Positions 1 through 6,698 of a stretch of DNA of 11,640 nt are shown in pieces. The DNA is from JAULUH01 sp032111745 (GTDB lineage Bacteria > Chloroflexota > Anaerolineae > JAAEKA01). Below the pieces are notes generated by a model that made no database searches, was not told the DNA's origin, and saw nothing but the letters and a program-made list of their open reading frames with translations. Location: NCBI GenBank assembly GCA_032111745.1, contig JAULUH010000291.1, forward strand, positions 1 to 11,640. The letters run 5' to 3'. Numbering within the stretch: position 1 is the stretch's first letter; the number at the start of each line of letters is the position of its first letter. The position numbers and the translations under genes are program-made.

Positions 1-1
1 T

Positions 2-46
2 GCCTCGGATAGCCGGATCAACCTGCACGACGTGTGCCTGCAGTAG
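2..46 (+). CDS. C-terminal end of probable peptide ABC substrate-binding protein (partial)
   Basis: Fourteen codons are open from the window edge to a TAG at 44-46, ending in the residues SRINLHDVCLQ. This kind of ending resembles the C-termini of family 5 extracellular solute-binding proteins, which normally lie immediately upstream of the dppB-type permease. The next gene is indeed such a permease, 96 bases downstream. Only the tail is visible, so the assignment rests mainly on gene order and is an inference. If correct, the full protein would be a lipoprotein or secreted binding protein delivering peptides to the importer encoded downstream. Confidence 0.5.
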   Translation, partial: ASDSRINLHDVCLQ

Positions 47-62
47 AAAGACAGAGTGAGAG

Positions 63-104
63 GGTGACACGGTGGTGGGGTGAGCGCAGTAACCTGTCAC
101 CGTG
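63..104 (+). promoter_or_regulatory. intergenic RNA hairpin between binding protein and permease genes
   Basis: The 96-base gap between the binding-protein stop and the permease start contains CACGGTG at 68-74 and its exact complement CACCGTG at 98-104. The stem can be lengthened inward by G-U and G-C pairs to about 79/93. A competing helix, GGTGACA at 63-69 with TGTCACC at 95-101, uses part of the same right arm. There is no T-run after it, so it does not look like an intrinsic terminator. Known for peptide and sugar ABC operons: a stem-loop after the binding-protein gene often stabilises the upstream mRNA and lowers permease expression. That role here is an inference. Confidence 0.35.
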
Positions 105-142
105 CCATCCCTCGACGTTCCTGACACACAGGGAGGTTGCCC

Positions 143-1153
143 ATGCGCCTGGTGAAGATTATCGAGCGCCTGGTTGCTGCGGTGCCGCTGATGATCGGCG
201 TGGCTGTGGTGGTGTTTCTCTTCATGCGCCTGTCGCCGGGGGACCCGGTGGACATCATGATGGGCCAGGGCGGCACGGTGTCCGAGGGCGAAGTCGAGCG
301 GCTGCGCGCCGAGTTTAACCTAGATAGGCCTCTCCATGAACAGCTGGCCATATTCCTGAGCGACCTGGCGCGCGGCGACCTGGGCAACTCCTTCACCAAG
401 AAGCAGCCGGTGGCGCAGCTGATTGGGGAGCGGCTGCCCGCGACCATTGAGCTGGCCCTGGGCTCCCTGATCTTTGCGCTGCTGATCGCGTTCCCCATCG
501 GCATCATCTCCGCAGTGAAGCAGAACTCCACCGTGGACCGGGCCAGCATGGGCGCGGCGTTCCTGGGCATCTCCATGCCCGCCTTCTGGCTGGGCATTGT
601 GTTGATCATGCTCTTCTCAGTCAAGCTGCGCTGGTTGCCGGTGCAGGGACGCATCGACTACGACGCCGGCCTGCAGGAGGTTACGGGCTTCTACGTGCTG
701 GACAGCATCATTACCGGCAACAGCGCGGCCCTGGTAAGCAGCGTCAGGCACCTGATCCTGCCGTCGATCGCCCTGGGTGCGGCCGTGGCCGCTATCATCG
801 CCCGGGTGCTGCGTTCCAGCCTGTTGGAGAGCCTGCGCAGCGACTACGTGCGCCTGGCCCGGGCCAAGGGTGCCAGCGAGAACCAGGTCGTGATGAAACA
901 CGCCCTGCGCAATGCGTTGATACCCACCATCACCGTGGTCGGCCTGCAGATAGGCGTGCTGCTGGGCGGCAACATGATCGTGGAGACGGTCTTTGGCTGG
1001 CCCGGCCTGGGCCGGTTGGTAGTGGACGCCATTTTCAACCGGGACTTCCCCTTAGTGCAAGGCGCTGTGATCGTCTATGCGTTCACATTCATCATCGCCA
1101 ATCTGATCGTGGACGTGATGTATACCTATCTGAACCCGAAGATCGAGCTGTGA
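143..1153 (+). CDS. dppB: peptide ABC transporter permease, DppB/OppB type
   Basis: Inner-membrane permease subunit of a dipeptide/oligopeptide importer (binding-protein-dependent transport family). The 336-residue product has the classic N-terminal hydrophobic segment (about residues 11-30) followed by SPGDP. Further membrane spans lie near 100-123, 137-161, 205-223, 262-280 and 305-327. The cytoplasmic EAA loop that docks on the ATPases is visible around 235-261 (YVRLARAKGAS...HALRNALIP). The protein ends in the typical YLNPKIEL. ATG at 143 is preferred because GGGAGG at 131-136 sits 6 bases upstream; an in-frame TTG at 137 would directly abut that ribosome site. It is followed after 22 bases by the second permease. 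Peptide specificity cannot be read from sequence; the substrate could also be another oligopeptide-like compound. Confidence 0.93.
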   Translation: MRLVKIIERLVAAVPLMIGVAVVVFLFMRLSPGDPVDIMMGQGGTVSEGEVERLRAEFNLDRPLHEQLAIFLSDLARGDLGNSFTKKQPVAQLIGERLPATIELALGSLIFALLIAFPIGIISAVKQNSTVDRASMGAAFLGISMPAFWLGIVLIMLFSVKLRWLPVQGRIDYDAGLQEVTGFYVLDSIITGNSAALVSSVRHLILPSIALGAAVAAIIARVLRSSLLESLRSDYVRLARAKGASENQVVMKHALRNALIPTITVVGLQIGVLLGGNMIVETVFGWPGLGRLVVDAIFNRDFPLVQGAVIVYAFTFIIANLIVDVMYTYLNPKIEL

Positions 1154-1175
1154 CCCTGGCGCTCCGGAGACATCG

Positions 1176-2108
1176 ATGGCGACAACGGCACCGGTAGAAG
1201 GCCAGGCCGCACGGCGCTACACATGGGGCATTCGCTGGCAGCTGTGGCGGCGCAACACAGCCGAATTCTGGCGCGAGCTACGCCAACACACTATCGCAGT
1301 GATCGCGATGGTGGTCATCATCGTCTACATCCTGGCCGCGGTGTTTGCGCCCCAGATCACCTCCCACGACCCTGAGCGCGGCAGCCTGCGGCTTCGCCTG
1401 CAGGCCCCCGCCTGGCAGGAGGGAGGCTCATGGGAGTACCCGCTGGGCACCGACGGTCAGGGCCGCGATATCTACACGCGCATCGTCTACGGGGCGCGCG
1501 TGTCTCTGCTGGTGGGCATGATATCGGTGGCCGTCTCGGTGGTGGTCGGCCTGGGACTGGGCGCGGCCAGCGGCTACTATCGCGGTAAGCTAGACGCCGG
1601 ACTCTCGCGCTTCGCCGATCTCCTGATGGCCTTTCCGTTCCTGATCTTTGCGATCGGCGTGATGGCCTTTCTGGGGCCCGGCTTTGGCACCTTGATCCTG
1701 GCCATGACCTTCAAGGGCTGGGTCGAGTTCTACCGGCTGGCGCGCGGCGACATGATGAACGAGAAGACGCGGGAGTACGTGGAGGCCGCCAAGGTCACGG
1801 GACAGAAGCACTGGCAGATCATCCTGCGCGAGATGATCCCCAACATCATCCAGGGCATCTTCGTGCTGGCGACCTTACGCATGGGATTCTTCATCGTCAC
1901 CGAGGCCAGCCTGAGCTTCCTGGGTTTGGGCATCCAGCCACCCACACCGGCGTGGGGCAGCATGGTCGCGGACGGCCGCAATTACCTGCTCAACGCCTGG
2001 TGGGTCTCCACCTTTCCCGGCCTGGCCATCGTGATCCTGGTGTTGTCCATCAACCTCTTTGGCGAGGCGCTGCGGGACATCCTGGACCCGAAGCTAAAGA
2101 TCGAGTGA
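1176..2108 (+). CDS. dppC: peptide ABC transporter permease, DppC/OppC type
   Basis: Second permease of the importer, expected to pair with the DppB-like protein to form the membrane channel. The 310-residue product has a cytoplasmic N-terminus, then a first membrane segment at about 39-59. The OppC/DppC hallmark LGTDGQGRDIYTRIVYGAR is at about 90-108, and further spans occupy about 110-135, 150-182, 226-250 and 279-297. The EAA loop is at about 201-223 (YVEAAKVTGQ...IPN). The C-terminus DILDPKLK is standard for the family. GGAGA at 1166-1170 lies 5 bases before the ATG. Length and motifs are normal and nothing suggests degradation. It is followed almost at once by the first ATPase gene, consistent with one transcript. 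Confidence 0.93.
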   Translation: MATTAPVEGQAARRYTWGIRWQLWRRNTAEFWRELRQHTIAVIAMVVIIVYILAAVFAPQITSHDPERGSLRLRLQAPAWQEGGSWEYPLGTDGQGRDIYTRIVYGARVSLLVGMISVAVSVVVGLGLGAASGYYRGKLDAGLSRFADLLMAFPFLIFAIGVMAFLGPGFGTLILAMTFKGWVEFYRLARGDMMNEKTREYVEAAKVTGQKHWQIILREMIPNIIQGIFVLATLRMGFFIVTEASLSFLGLGIQPPTPAWGSMVADGRNYLLNAWWVSTFPGLAIVILVLSINLFGEALRDILDPKLKIE

Positions 2109-2109
2109 C

Positions 2110-3198
2110 ATGTGCCCGTGCAGTGAGACTCTCGAGACGATCATGGAAGACGCCCGACAACCCGTTCTTGAGTTGCGCAACCTGACCACAACCTTTCCCA
2201 CCCGCCGCGGCTCCGTGCGTGCGGTGGAAGCGGTCAACCTGACGCTCTTTCCCGGCCAGATCCTGGGATTGGTAGGCGAGTCTGGCTGTGGCAAGAGCAC
2301 CGTGCTGTTGTCCGTCCTTAAACTCATCGCCAAGCCGGGCGACATCGAGGAGGGCCAGATCCTGCTCAACGGCAAGGACCTGCGCGGGTTGTCCGAGAAG
2401 GAGATGCGCCAGATTCGCGGCAAGGACATCGCAATGATCTTTCAGGACCCCCTGAGCACGCTAAACCCGGCGTTCCATGTGGGAGAACAGATCCGCGAAT
2501 CGCTGCGCCTGCACCACATGATGCCTGGACCTCCCTGGCCGTTCGACCGCTCGCGCAAGTCCCGGGAGAAGGAGCGGGTCCTGGAGGTGATGGATGAGGT
2601 AGGCATCCCGGCGCCGGAGGCCCGCTACCGGGCCTATCCCCACGAGTTTAGCGGTGGCATGCAGCAGCGGGCGCTCATTGCGATCGGTTTGGCCTGCCAT
2701 CCCAAGGTGTTGCTGGCCGATGAGCCCACCACCGCCCTGGACGTGACCATCCAGGCGCAGATCGTGGACCTGATGAAACGGATCAACCAGGAGCACGGCA
2801 CGGCCATCATCCTGGTGACTCACGACCTGGGCCTGGCGGCGGAGTTCTGCGACCACATCGCCGTGATGTATGCGGGCCGCATCGTCGAGATCGGCCCCAC
2901 CGACCAGGTCATCCAGCAGCCGCAGCATCCCTACACCGAGGGCCTGTTGCGCTGCATCCCGGACATCAGCCAGCGACAGCCCATCCAGCCCATTCCCGGC
3001 AGCGTGCCGGACCTGGCTGACCTGGCCCCTGGCTGCGCGTTTGCCCCGCGCTGCCCGTACGCCAGGCCCGTCTGCACGCAGGGCTTCTTCCGGCTGATGG
3101 CGGTGGATGGAAACGCCCGGCCCGCCGACTACCGCAGTGGTGAGGTGCACATGGCCCGCTGCCTGCGGCTGAGCAACTACGAGCTCCCGGTGAACTGA
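2110..3198 (+). CDS. dppD: peptide ABC transporter ATP-binding protein, DppD/OppD type
   Basis: One of two ATPases energising the importer; acts at the cytoplasmic face. Counting from the ATG at 2110: Walker A GESGCGKST at 56-64, Q-loop Gln112, signature SGGMQQR at 181-187, Walker B LLADE at 201-205, H-loop His238. All catalytic elements are intact. The C-terminal oligopeptide-transporter extension carries four cysteines (309, 315, 322, 351), a pattern associated with an iron-sulfur cluster in DppD-type subunits; the cluster here is inferred. The start is uncertain. ATG 2110 follows the previous stop by one base but has no good ribosome site. ATG 2143 (MEDARQPVLELRN) gives an N-terminus closer to family members and has a weak GAG upstream. 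Confidence 0.93.
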   Translation: MCPCSETLETIMEDARQPVLELRNLTTTFPTRRGSVRAVEAVNLTLFPGQILGLVGESGCGKSTVLLSVLKLIAKPGDIEEGQILLNGKDLRGLSEKEMRQIRGKDIAMIFQDPLSTLNPAFHVGEQIRESLRLHHMMPGPPWPFDRSRKSREKERVLEVMDEVGIPAPEARYRAYPHEFSGGMQQRALIAIGLACHPKVLLADEPTTALDVTIQAQIVDLMKRINQEHGTAIILVTHDLGLAAEFCDHIAVMYAGRIVEIGPTDQVIQQPQHPYTEGLLRCIPDISQRQPIQPIPGSVPDLADLAPGCAFAPRCPYARPVCTQGFFRLMAVDGNARPADYRSGEVHMARCLRLSNYELPVN

Positions 3199-3215
3199 CC
3201 GGCAAGGAAATGACC

Positions 3216-4271
3216 ATGCCAGAGATAGATCGATCGACCGAGCCCCTGGTGGAGGCTCGCCAGATCACCAAGCACTTTCCAATCAAACCGAGCATTCTCG
3301 CCCGCATCCTGGCCGGAAAAAAGGAACAGACGGTGCGCGCCGTGGATGGGGTAGACATGGTGGTCTGGCCAGGCGAGACCGTGGGCTTGGTAGGCGAGAG
3401 CGGCTGCGGCAAGACCACTCTGGGCCGCGTGCTGACCTTGCTGCACGAGCCCACGGCGGGCGAGTTGCAGTTTCAGGGTCAGGTCGTGCGCAACCACCAG
3501 GTGACTGTGCCCGGTAACGGCGGTGGGCCCAGGCAAGTGCCTTATTACCACCTGACGCAGATCATCTTCCAGAACCCCTACTCGTCGTTGAACCCCCGCA
3601 GGACCGTGCGCGATATGCTGACCGTGCCCCTGCGGGCCCGGGGCGTCACCGACCCGAGGGACATCGCGGACGAGGTGCAGGCGCTGCTGGCGCGGGTGGG
3701 CCTCAGCCCGCGGCACGCGGATCGCTATCCGCACCAGTTCAGCGGCGGCCAGCGGCAGCGCATCGGCATCGCCCGGGCGCTGGCCATGCGGCCCAGGTTC
3801 ATCGTGGCCGACGAGCCGGTTTCAAGCCTGGACGTATCGATCCAGGCGCAGGTGATCAACCTACTGGAGGAACTGCAGGAGGAATTCCACCTGACCTACC
3901 TGTTCATCGCCCACGATCTCAGCGTGATCTATCACATCAGTGATCGAGTAGCGGTGATGTACCTGGGGCACATCGTGGAGCGGGGGCCGACCGACGACCT
4001 GTTCCAGACGCCCCGCCATCCCTACACCCAGGCCCTGCTGGCGGCCGTGCCGGTGGTGGAGCGGTCGGCGCGGCGGCAACGCATCCTGCTGGAGGGCGGC
4101 GTGCCCAGTCCCATCGACCCGCCGCCGGGCTGTCCCTTTCACCCGCGCTGCTTTGCCAAGAAGGGTCCTATTTGCGAGCAGCAATATCCGCCCTTCTTCC
4201 AGGTGGGGGCACAGCAGGTGGCGTGCTGGTTGTATGACTCTGAGCCGGTTGTCCCAGGAAACGCGTCATGA
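3216..4271 (+). CDS. dppF: peptide ABC transporter ATP-binding protein, DppF/OppF type
   Basis: Second ATPase of the importer, expected to form a heterodimer with the DppD-like subunit. Counting from ATG 3216: Walker A GESGCGKTT at 60-68, Q-loop Gln119, signature SGGQRQR at 176-182, Walker B FIVADE at 195-200, H-loop His233. The SSLDVSIQAQ D-loop region is typical of the OppF/DppF branch. The C-terminal extension has Cys306, Cys312, Cys320 and Cys337, matching the four-cysteine pattern of its partner. ATG 3216 is preferred over ATG 3210 because AAGGA at 3204-3208 has proper spacing to 3216 and almost none to 3210. Its stop overlaps the next gene's start (ATGA at 4268-4271), indicating translational coupling to the downstream hydrolase. 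Confidence 0.93.
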   Translation: MPEIDRSTEPLVEARQITKHFPIKPSILARILAGKKEQTVRAVDGVDMVVWPGETVGLVGESGCGKTTLGRVLTLLHEPTAGELQFQGQVVRNHQVTVPGNGGGPRQVPYYHLTQIIFQNPYSSLNPRRTVRDMLTVPLRARGVTDPRDIADEVQALLARVGLSPRHADRYPHQFSGGQRQRIGIARALAMRPRFIVADEPVSSLDVSIQAQVINLLEELQEEFHLTYLFIAHDLSVIYHISDRVAVMYLGHIVERGPTDDLFQTPRHPYTQALLAAVPVVERSARRQRILLEGGVPSPIDPPPGCPFHPRCFAKKGPICEQQYPPFFQVGAQQVACWLYDSEPVVPGNAS

Positions 4272-5404
4272 CAATGTGGAGCATCCAACTACAGGGCGCG
4301 CCGCGCGCCATGGGCCGGCAGCACGGGCACCAGGTACAGGGCGTGCGGCCGTTGCTGGCCCAGGTGGTGGCGGCGCGGCTAACGGAGCTGCGAGAGGTGG
4401 GCGCGGATCGGGCGTCGGTGCTTGATCCGTTGCGGGAGGCCTTGCAGGAGCTTGACCGGCCGCTGCTGGAGTTCCTGCATGGGCTGGCAGAGGCGCTGGC
4501 GCTGGATGAAGAGGACCTCCTGCGCTATACGTTCAGCTCGTACCTCAAGGACCTGGAGAAGGGGCGACAGGACACGAGCGCAGGGAGCCTTGCTGACGGG
4601 TGCACCATGTGGGCGGCCAGCGCGCCGGTGACTCGAGATGGCTTGATACTGGTGGCAAAGAACCGCGACTACCACCGCGATCATATCCCTTTGCAGCTGA
4701 TGGCGCGAGTGGCGCCCGAGGACGGCTACCGGTATGTGACCTTAGGCAGTGCGGGCAGCCCTCACGTGTTCAGCTCGGGCATCAACGAGAGGGGCCTGGC
4801 AGTGGCCGACACCCACGTACTGTCGCGTGACCTGGGGCCGGGGATGGCCCGCTTCTCGCTGATGCGAGAACTGCTGGAGCGCCAGGCTACCGTCGAGGCG
4901 AGCCTGGACTATCTCAGATCGGTGCCGCAAATGGGTGGAGGAACCGTGATACTGGCCGACACCACAGGCCGGCTGGCGGTGTGGGAAAGTGGGTACCGGC
5001 AGAGTGGCCATCACAGCAGGCGCGAGGGGTACCTGGCCAGCACAAACCATTTTGTCTCGCCGGAGCTGGCTGGCCAGTGGATAGAGAACGAGGCGCCGGC
5101 GTGGCGGGGGAACTCGCCGGCCAGGTATCAGAGGGTGCTGAACGCGCTGGCGGGCAGGACTGGGGAGGTGGATGTGGCATGGGCTCAGGGCCTGGCCGCA
5201 GCCCATGGGACCATGTTGGATAGCATCTGCCGGCATGCGCCGGATCAGGCCGAGGGTACGGGGGACACAATACCACCTAACAGCACGATCTCCGCGGTCA
5301 TCTTGCTGCCGCGCGGGTGGGAAGGCAATGCACGCCGGCAGCGGGCGCTGTTGGTGGCTGCGGGCCAGCCGTGCCAGGCCACGTGGGAAGCGTGGCAGGT
5401 ATAG
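4268..5404 (+). CDS. C45-family Ntn hydrolase (acyl-CoA:6-APA acyltransferase-like amidase)
   Basis: Cytoplasmic 378-residue protein with no signal peptide, resembling the peptidase C45 / isopenicillin-N acyltransferase-like group of N-terminal nucleophile hydrolases. The helical N-terminal part includes the common GRQHG element (17-21). The predicted self-cleavage site is Gly111-Cys112 in DGCTMWAAS, making Cys112 the nucleophile. Family motifs follow: NRDY at 132-135, a central GINERGLAVADTH segment, STNHF, and a C-terminal STISAVILLP strand. AGGAA at 4256-4260 lies 7 bases before the ATG, which overlaps the dppF stop by ATGA. This close coupling to a peptide importer suggests the enzyme hydrolyses or transfers an acyl/amide group on an imported peptide-like substrate. 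The actual substrate is unknown; members of this family are often misnamed as penicillin acyltransferases. Confidence 0.8.
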   Translation: MTMWSIQLQGAPRAMGRQHGHQVQGVRPLLAQVVAARLTELREVGADRASVLDPLREALQELDRPLLEFLHGLAEALALDEEDLLRYTFSSYLKDLEKGRQDTSAGSLADGCTMWAASAPVTRDGLILVAKNRDYHRDHIPLQLMARVAPEDGYRYVTLGSAGSPHVFSSGINERGLAVADTHVLSRDLGPGMARFSLMRELLERQATVEASLDYLRSVPQMGGGTVILADTTGRLAVWESGYRQSGHHSRREGYLASTNHFVSPELAGQWIENEAPAWRGNSPARYQRVLNALAGRTGEVDVAWAQGLAAAHGTMLDSICRHAPDQAEGTGDTIPPNSTISAVILLPRGWEGNARRQRALLVAAGQPCQATWEAWQV

Positions 5405-5468
5405 CAGATTAGCTACAGACCAGGTGCTCCGGAGTACTGCACAGCCTCGGGGTTGGATTACAGAAATC

Positions 5469-5497
5469 TTGACGAATGGTGGAACATGGCCTACAAT
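5469..5497 (+). promoter_or_regulatory. sigma70-like promoter of vapBC
   Basis: TTGACG at 5469-5474 and TACAAT at 5492-5497 are separated by exactly 17 bases; each box matches the sigma70 consensus at five of six positions. Transcription is expected to begin near 5504, immediately before the ribosome site GGAGGT at 5505-5510 and only about 12 bases ahead of the antitoxin ATG at 5516. This gives the toxin-antitoxin pair its own promoter, independent of the upstream peptide operon. Confidence 0.7.
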
Positions 5498-5503
5498 CCA
5501 CCA
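5477..5503 (+). promoter_or_regulatory. candidate VapB operator (inverted repeat over the -10 box)
   Basis: TGGTGGA at 5477-5483 and its perfect reverse complement TCCACCA at 5497-5503 are separated by 13 bases, so half-site centres are 20 bp apart, about two helical turns. The repeat encloses the -10 box and reaches the inferred start of transcription. VapB-type antitoxins with an N-terminal DNA-binding domain usually repress their own promoter through such inverted repeats; assignment of this one is an inference from position and symmetry. Confidence 0.5.
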
Positions 5504-5515
5504 CGGAGGTAAGTC

Positions 5516-5788
5516 ATGCCACTCAACATCAAGAATAGGGATGTGGAAGAGCTGCTCGAGCAAGTCGTGCAGATGACTGGTGAGACCAAGACAGAGGCAG
5601 TGCGCAAAGCGTTGGAACAGCGCCGCCAGCGGCTGGCCCTACGCGCTGTGATGCTTCAGGATGACGTTCGCCTGCTGGCTTTCCTGCAGGATGAGGTTTG
5701 GCCGCAGATTCCGGTTGAATTGCTGCGGAGCCGGCTCACCAGGGAGGAAGAGGATCAGTTGCTAGGATATGGAGAGCATGGGATATGA
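5516..5788 (+). CDS. vapB: VapB-type antitoxin, Rv0623/PSK-like transcription factor family
   Basis: Ninety-residue antitoxin of a type II toxin-antitoxin pair. The N-terminal 40 residues (MPLNIKNRDVEEL...TGETKTEAVRKALEQR) have the strand-helix-helix pattern of the small PSK/Rv0623-like DNA-binding antitoxins. The acidic C-terminal half (about 55-85) would wrap the toxin and block its active site. The ribosome site GGAGGT at 5505-5510 is 5 bases from the ATG. The stop overlaps the toxin start as ATGA at 5785-5788, the usual translational coupling. Expected roles are neutralising the toxin and autorepressing the promoter at 5469-5497. Confidence 0.85.
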   Translation: MPLNIKNRDVEELLEQVVQMTGETKTEAVRKALEQRRQRLALRAVMLQDDVRLLAFLQDEVWPQIPVELLRSRLTREEEDQLLGYGEHGI

Positions 5789-6171
5789 TCCTCGATTCCT
5801 CGGCTGTTGTGGCGATCTTCTTCCAGGAGCCAGGCTATGAGGACCTGGTGCAGAAACTGGCGAATACAGAGCAGGTGGGGATCGGGGCGCCAACCGTGGT
5901 CGAATCCGGAATTGTACTGTCAGCCAGATTGGGTCGCGATGCTCGCGGCCTATTGGCGCGCTTCCTCGAGGAAGCGAGGGTCAGCGTCGTTCCCTTTACA
6001 GAGACCCACTATGGCACCGCGTTGGGCGCCTGGCTCAGATACGGCCGGGGCCGGCATGCGGCCGGATTGAACTTTGGAGACTGCCTGGCCTATGCGGTCG
6101 CCAAGCTGGCAGGGATGCCCCTGCTCTGCGTGGGGGACGATTTTCGGCAAACGGACTTGGCACTGGCCTAG
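5785..6171 (+). CDS. vapC: VapC-type PIN-domain ribonuclease toxin
   Basis: A 128-residue PIN-domain protein, a normal length for VapC toxins, which are magnesium-dependent endoribonucleases cleaving tRNA, rRNA or mRNA. The conserved acidic site is complete: Asp4 in MILDSSA, Glu40 in TVVESGIV, Asp99 in NFGDCLAY and the acidic pair at 118-119 in VGDDFRQTD. It starts inside the antitoxin stop codon (ATGA), so the two proteins are made together. There is no sign of inactivation. The RNA target cannot be predicted. It ends 10 bases before the convergent DUF1269 gene, with no recognisable terminator between them. Confidence 0.88.
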   Translation: MILDSSAVVAIFFQEPGYEDLVQKLANTEQVGIGAPTVVESGIVLSARLGRDARGLLARFLEEARVSVVPFTETHYGTALGAWLRYGRGRHAAGLNFGDCLAYAVAKLAGMPLLCVGDDFRQTDLALA

Positions 6172-6181
6172 TCTATCCTGA

Positions 6182-6679
6182 TCAGGACTCGTCACCCAGA
6201 GCCTTGCGGATGGCCTCGTCGGCCTCGCTGTCGAGGGTGGTCTGGAGGACCCTGCCCTGGAACTGGCGCAGCACGGCCAGCACACCGGCCGCATTCTCGT
6301 CCCGGGTGAGCACGAATAGCGCGGAGGTGCCGGGCTGGATCTGTTCGCCCACGTCCTTGACGAAGTTGCCGTCCACGCCCAGGTCCATGAACTTGCCGAC
6401 CAGGGCGCCGCCGGCCAGGCCCAGCACCAGGCCGCCGATGGGGAAGAAGATGGTGCCGATCAGCAGGCCCAACGCGCCGCCGACTCCGGTGGTGATCCAG
6501 GTACCGCGCGACACCTGGTTCTTGACCTGGACCTTGCCGTCGGTGTCTTTGACGACCACGGCGGCATCGTCGATGGAGAGCACGCCCTGGTTCTTGGCGC
6601 TGACCAGGGCCTGGTGTACTTGCTCGGCCTCGTCCATAGTGTCGAAGGCCAGCACGATGAGGTTGTTCTTGCCAGGCAT
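6182..6679 (-). CDS. DUF1269 family protein
   Basis: A 165-residue protein beginning MPGKNNLIVLAFDTMDEAEQ, the characteristic start of DUF1269 proteins. The N-terminal part (5-60) is a small alpha/beta fold with DDAAVVVKDTDGKV. A glycine-rich hydrophobic hairpin at about 61-95 (GGALGLLIG...GGLVLGLAGGALVG) could insert in or associate with a membrane. A C-terminal alpha/beta region (104-155) follows, with PGTSALFVL. AGGAGGT at complement 6684-6690 lies 4 bases before this ATG. The frame stays open far upstream through the neighbouring gene, but the family N-terminus and ribosome site fix the start at 6679. Function of the family is unknown; members are often linked to stress or envelope genes. 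It sits 19 bases behind the PRC-barrel gene, so the two are probably cotranscribed. Confidence 0.88.
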   Translation of the reverse strand: MPGKNNLIVLAFDTMDEAEQVHQALVSAKNQGVLSIDDAAVVVKDTDGKVQVKNQVSRGTWITTGVGGALGLLIGTIFFPIGGLVLGLAGGALVGKFMDLGVDGNFVKDVGEQIQPGTSALFVLTRDENAAGVLAVLRQFQGRVLQTTLDSEADEAIRKALGDES

Positions 6680-6698
6680 AGGGACCTCCTTGTTCCTC

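Noticed and set aside
4742..5563. A 273-residue minus-strand open frame
   Set aside because: It lies antisense to the C45 hydrolase and the vapBC promoter; no family resemblance and no ribosome site stood out.
6176..6187. 12-bp palindrome TCCTGATCAGGA between the convergent vapC and DUF1269 genes as a bidirectional terminator
   Set aside because: It has no loop and no T-runs on either side, so it does not fit an intrinsic terminator; probably chance.
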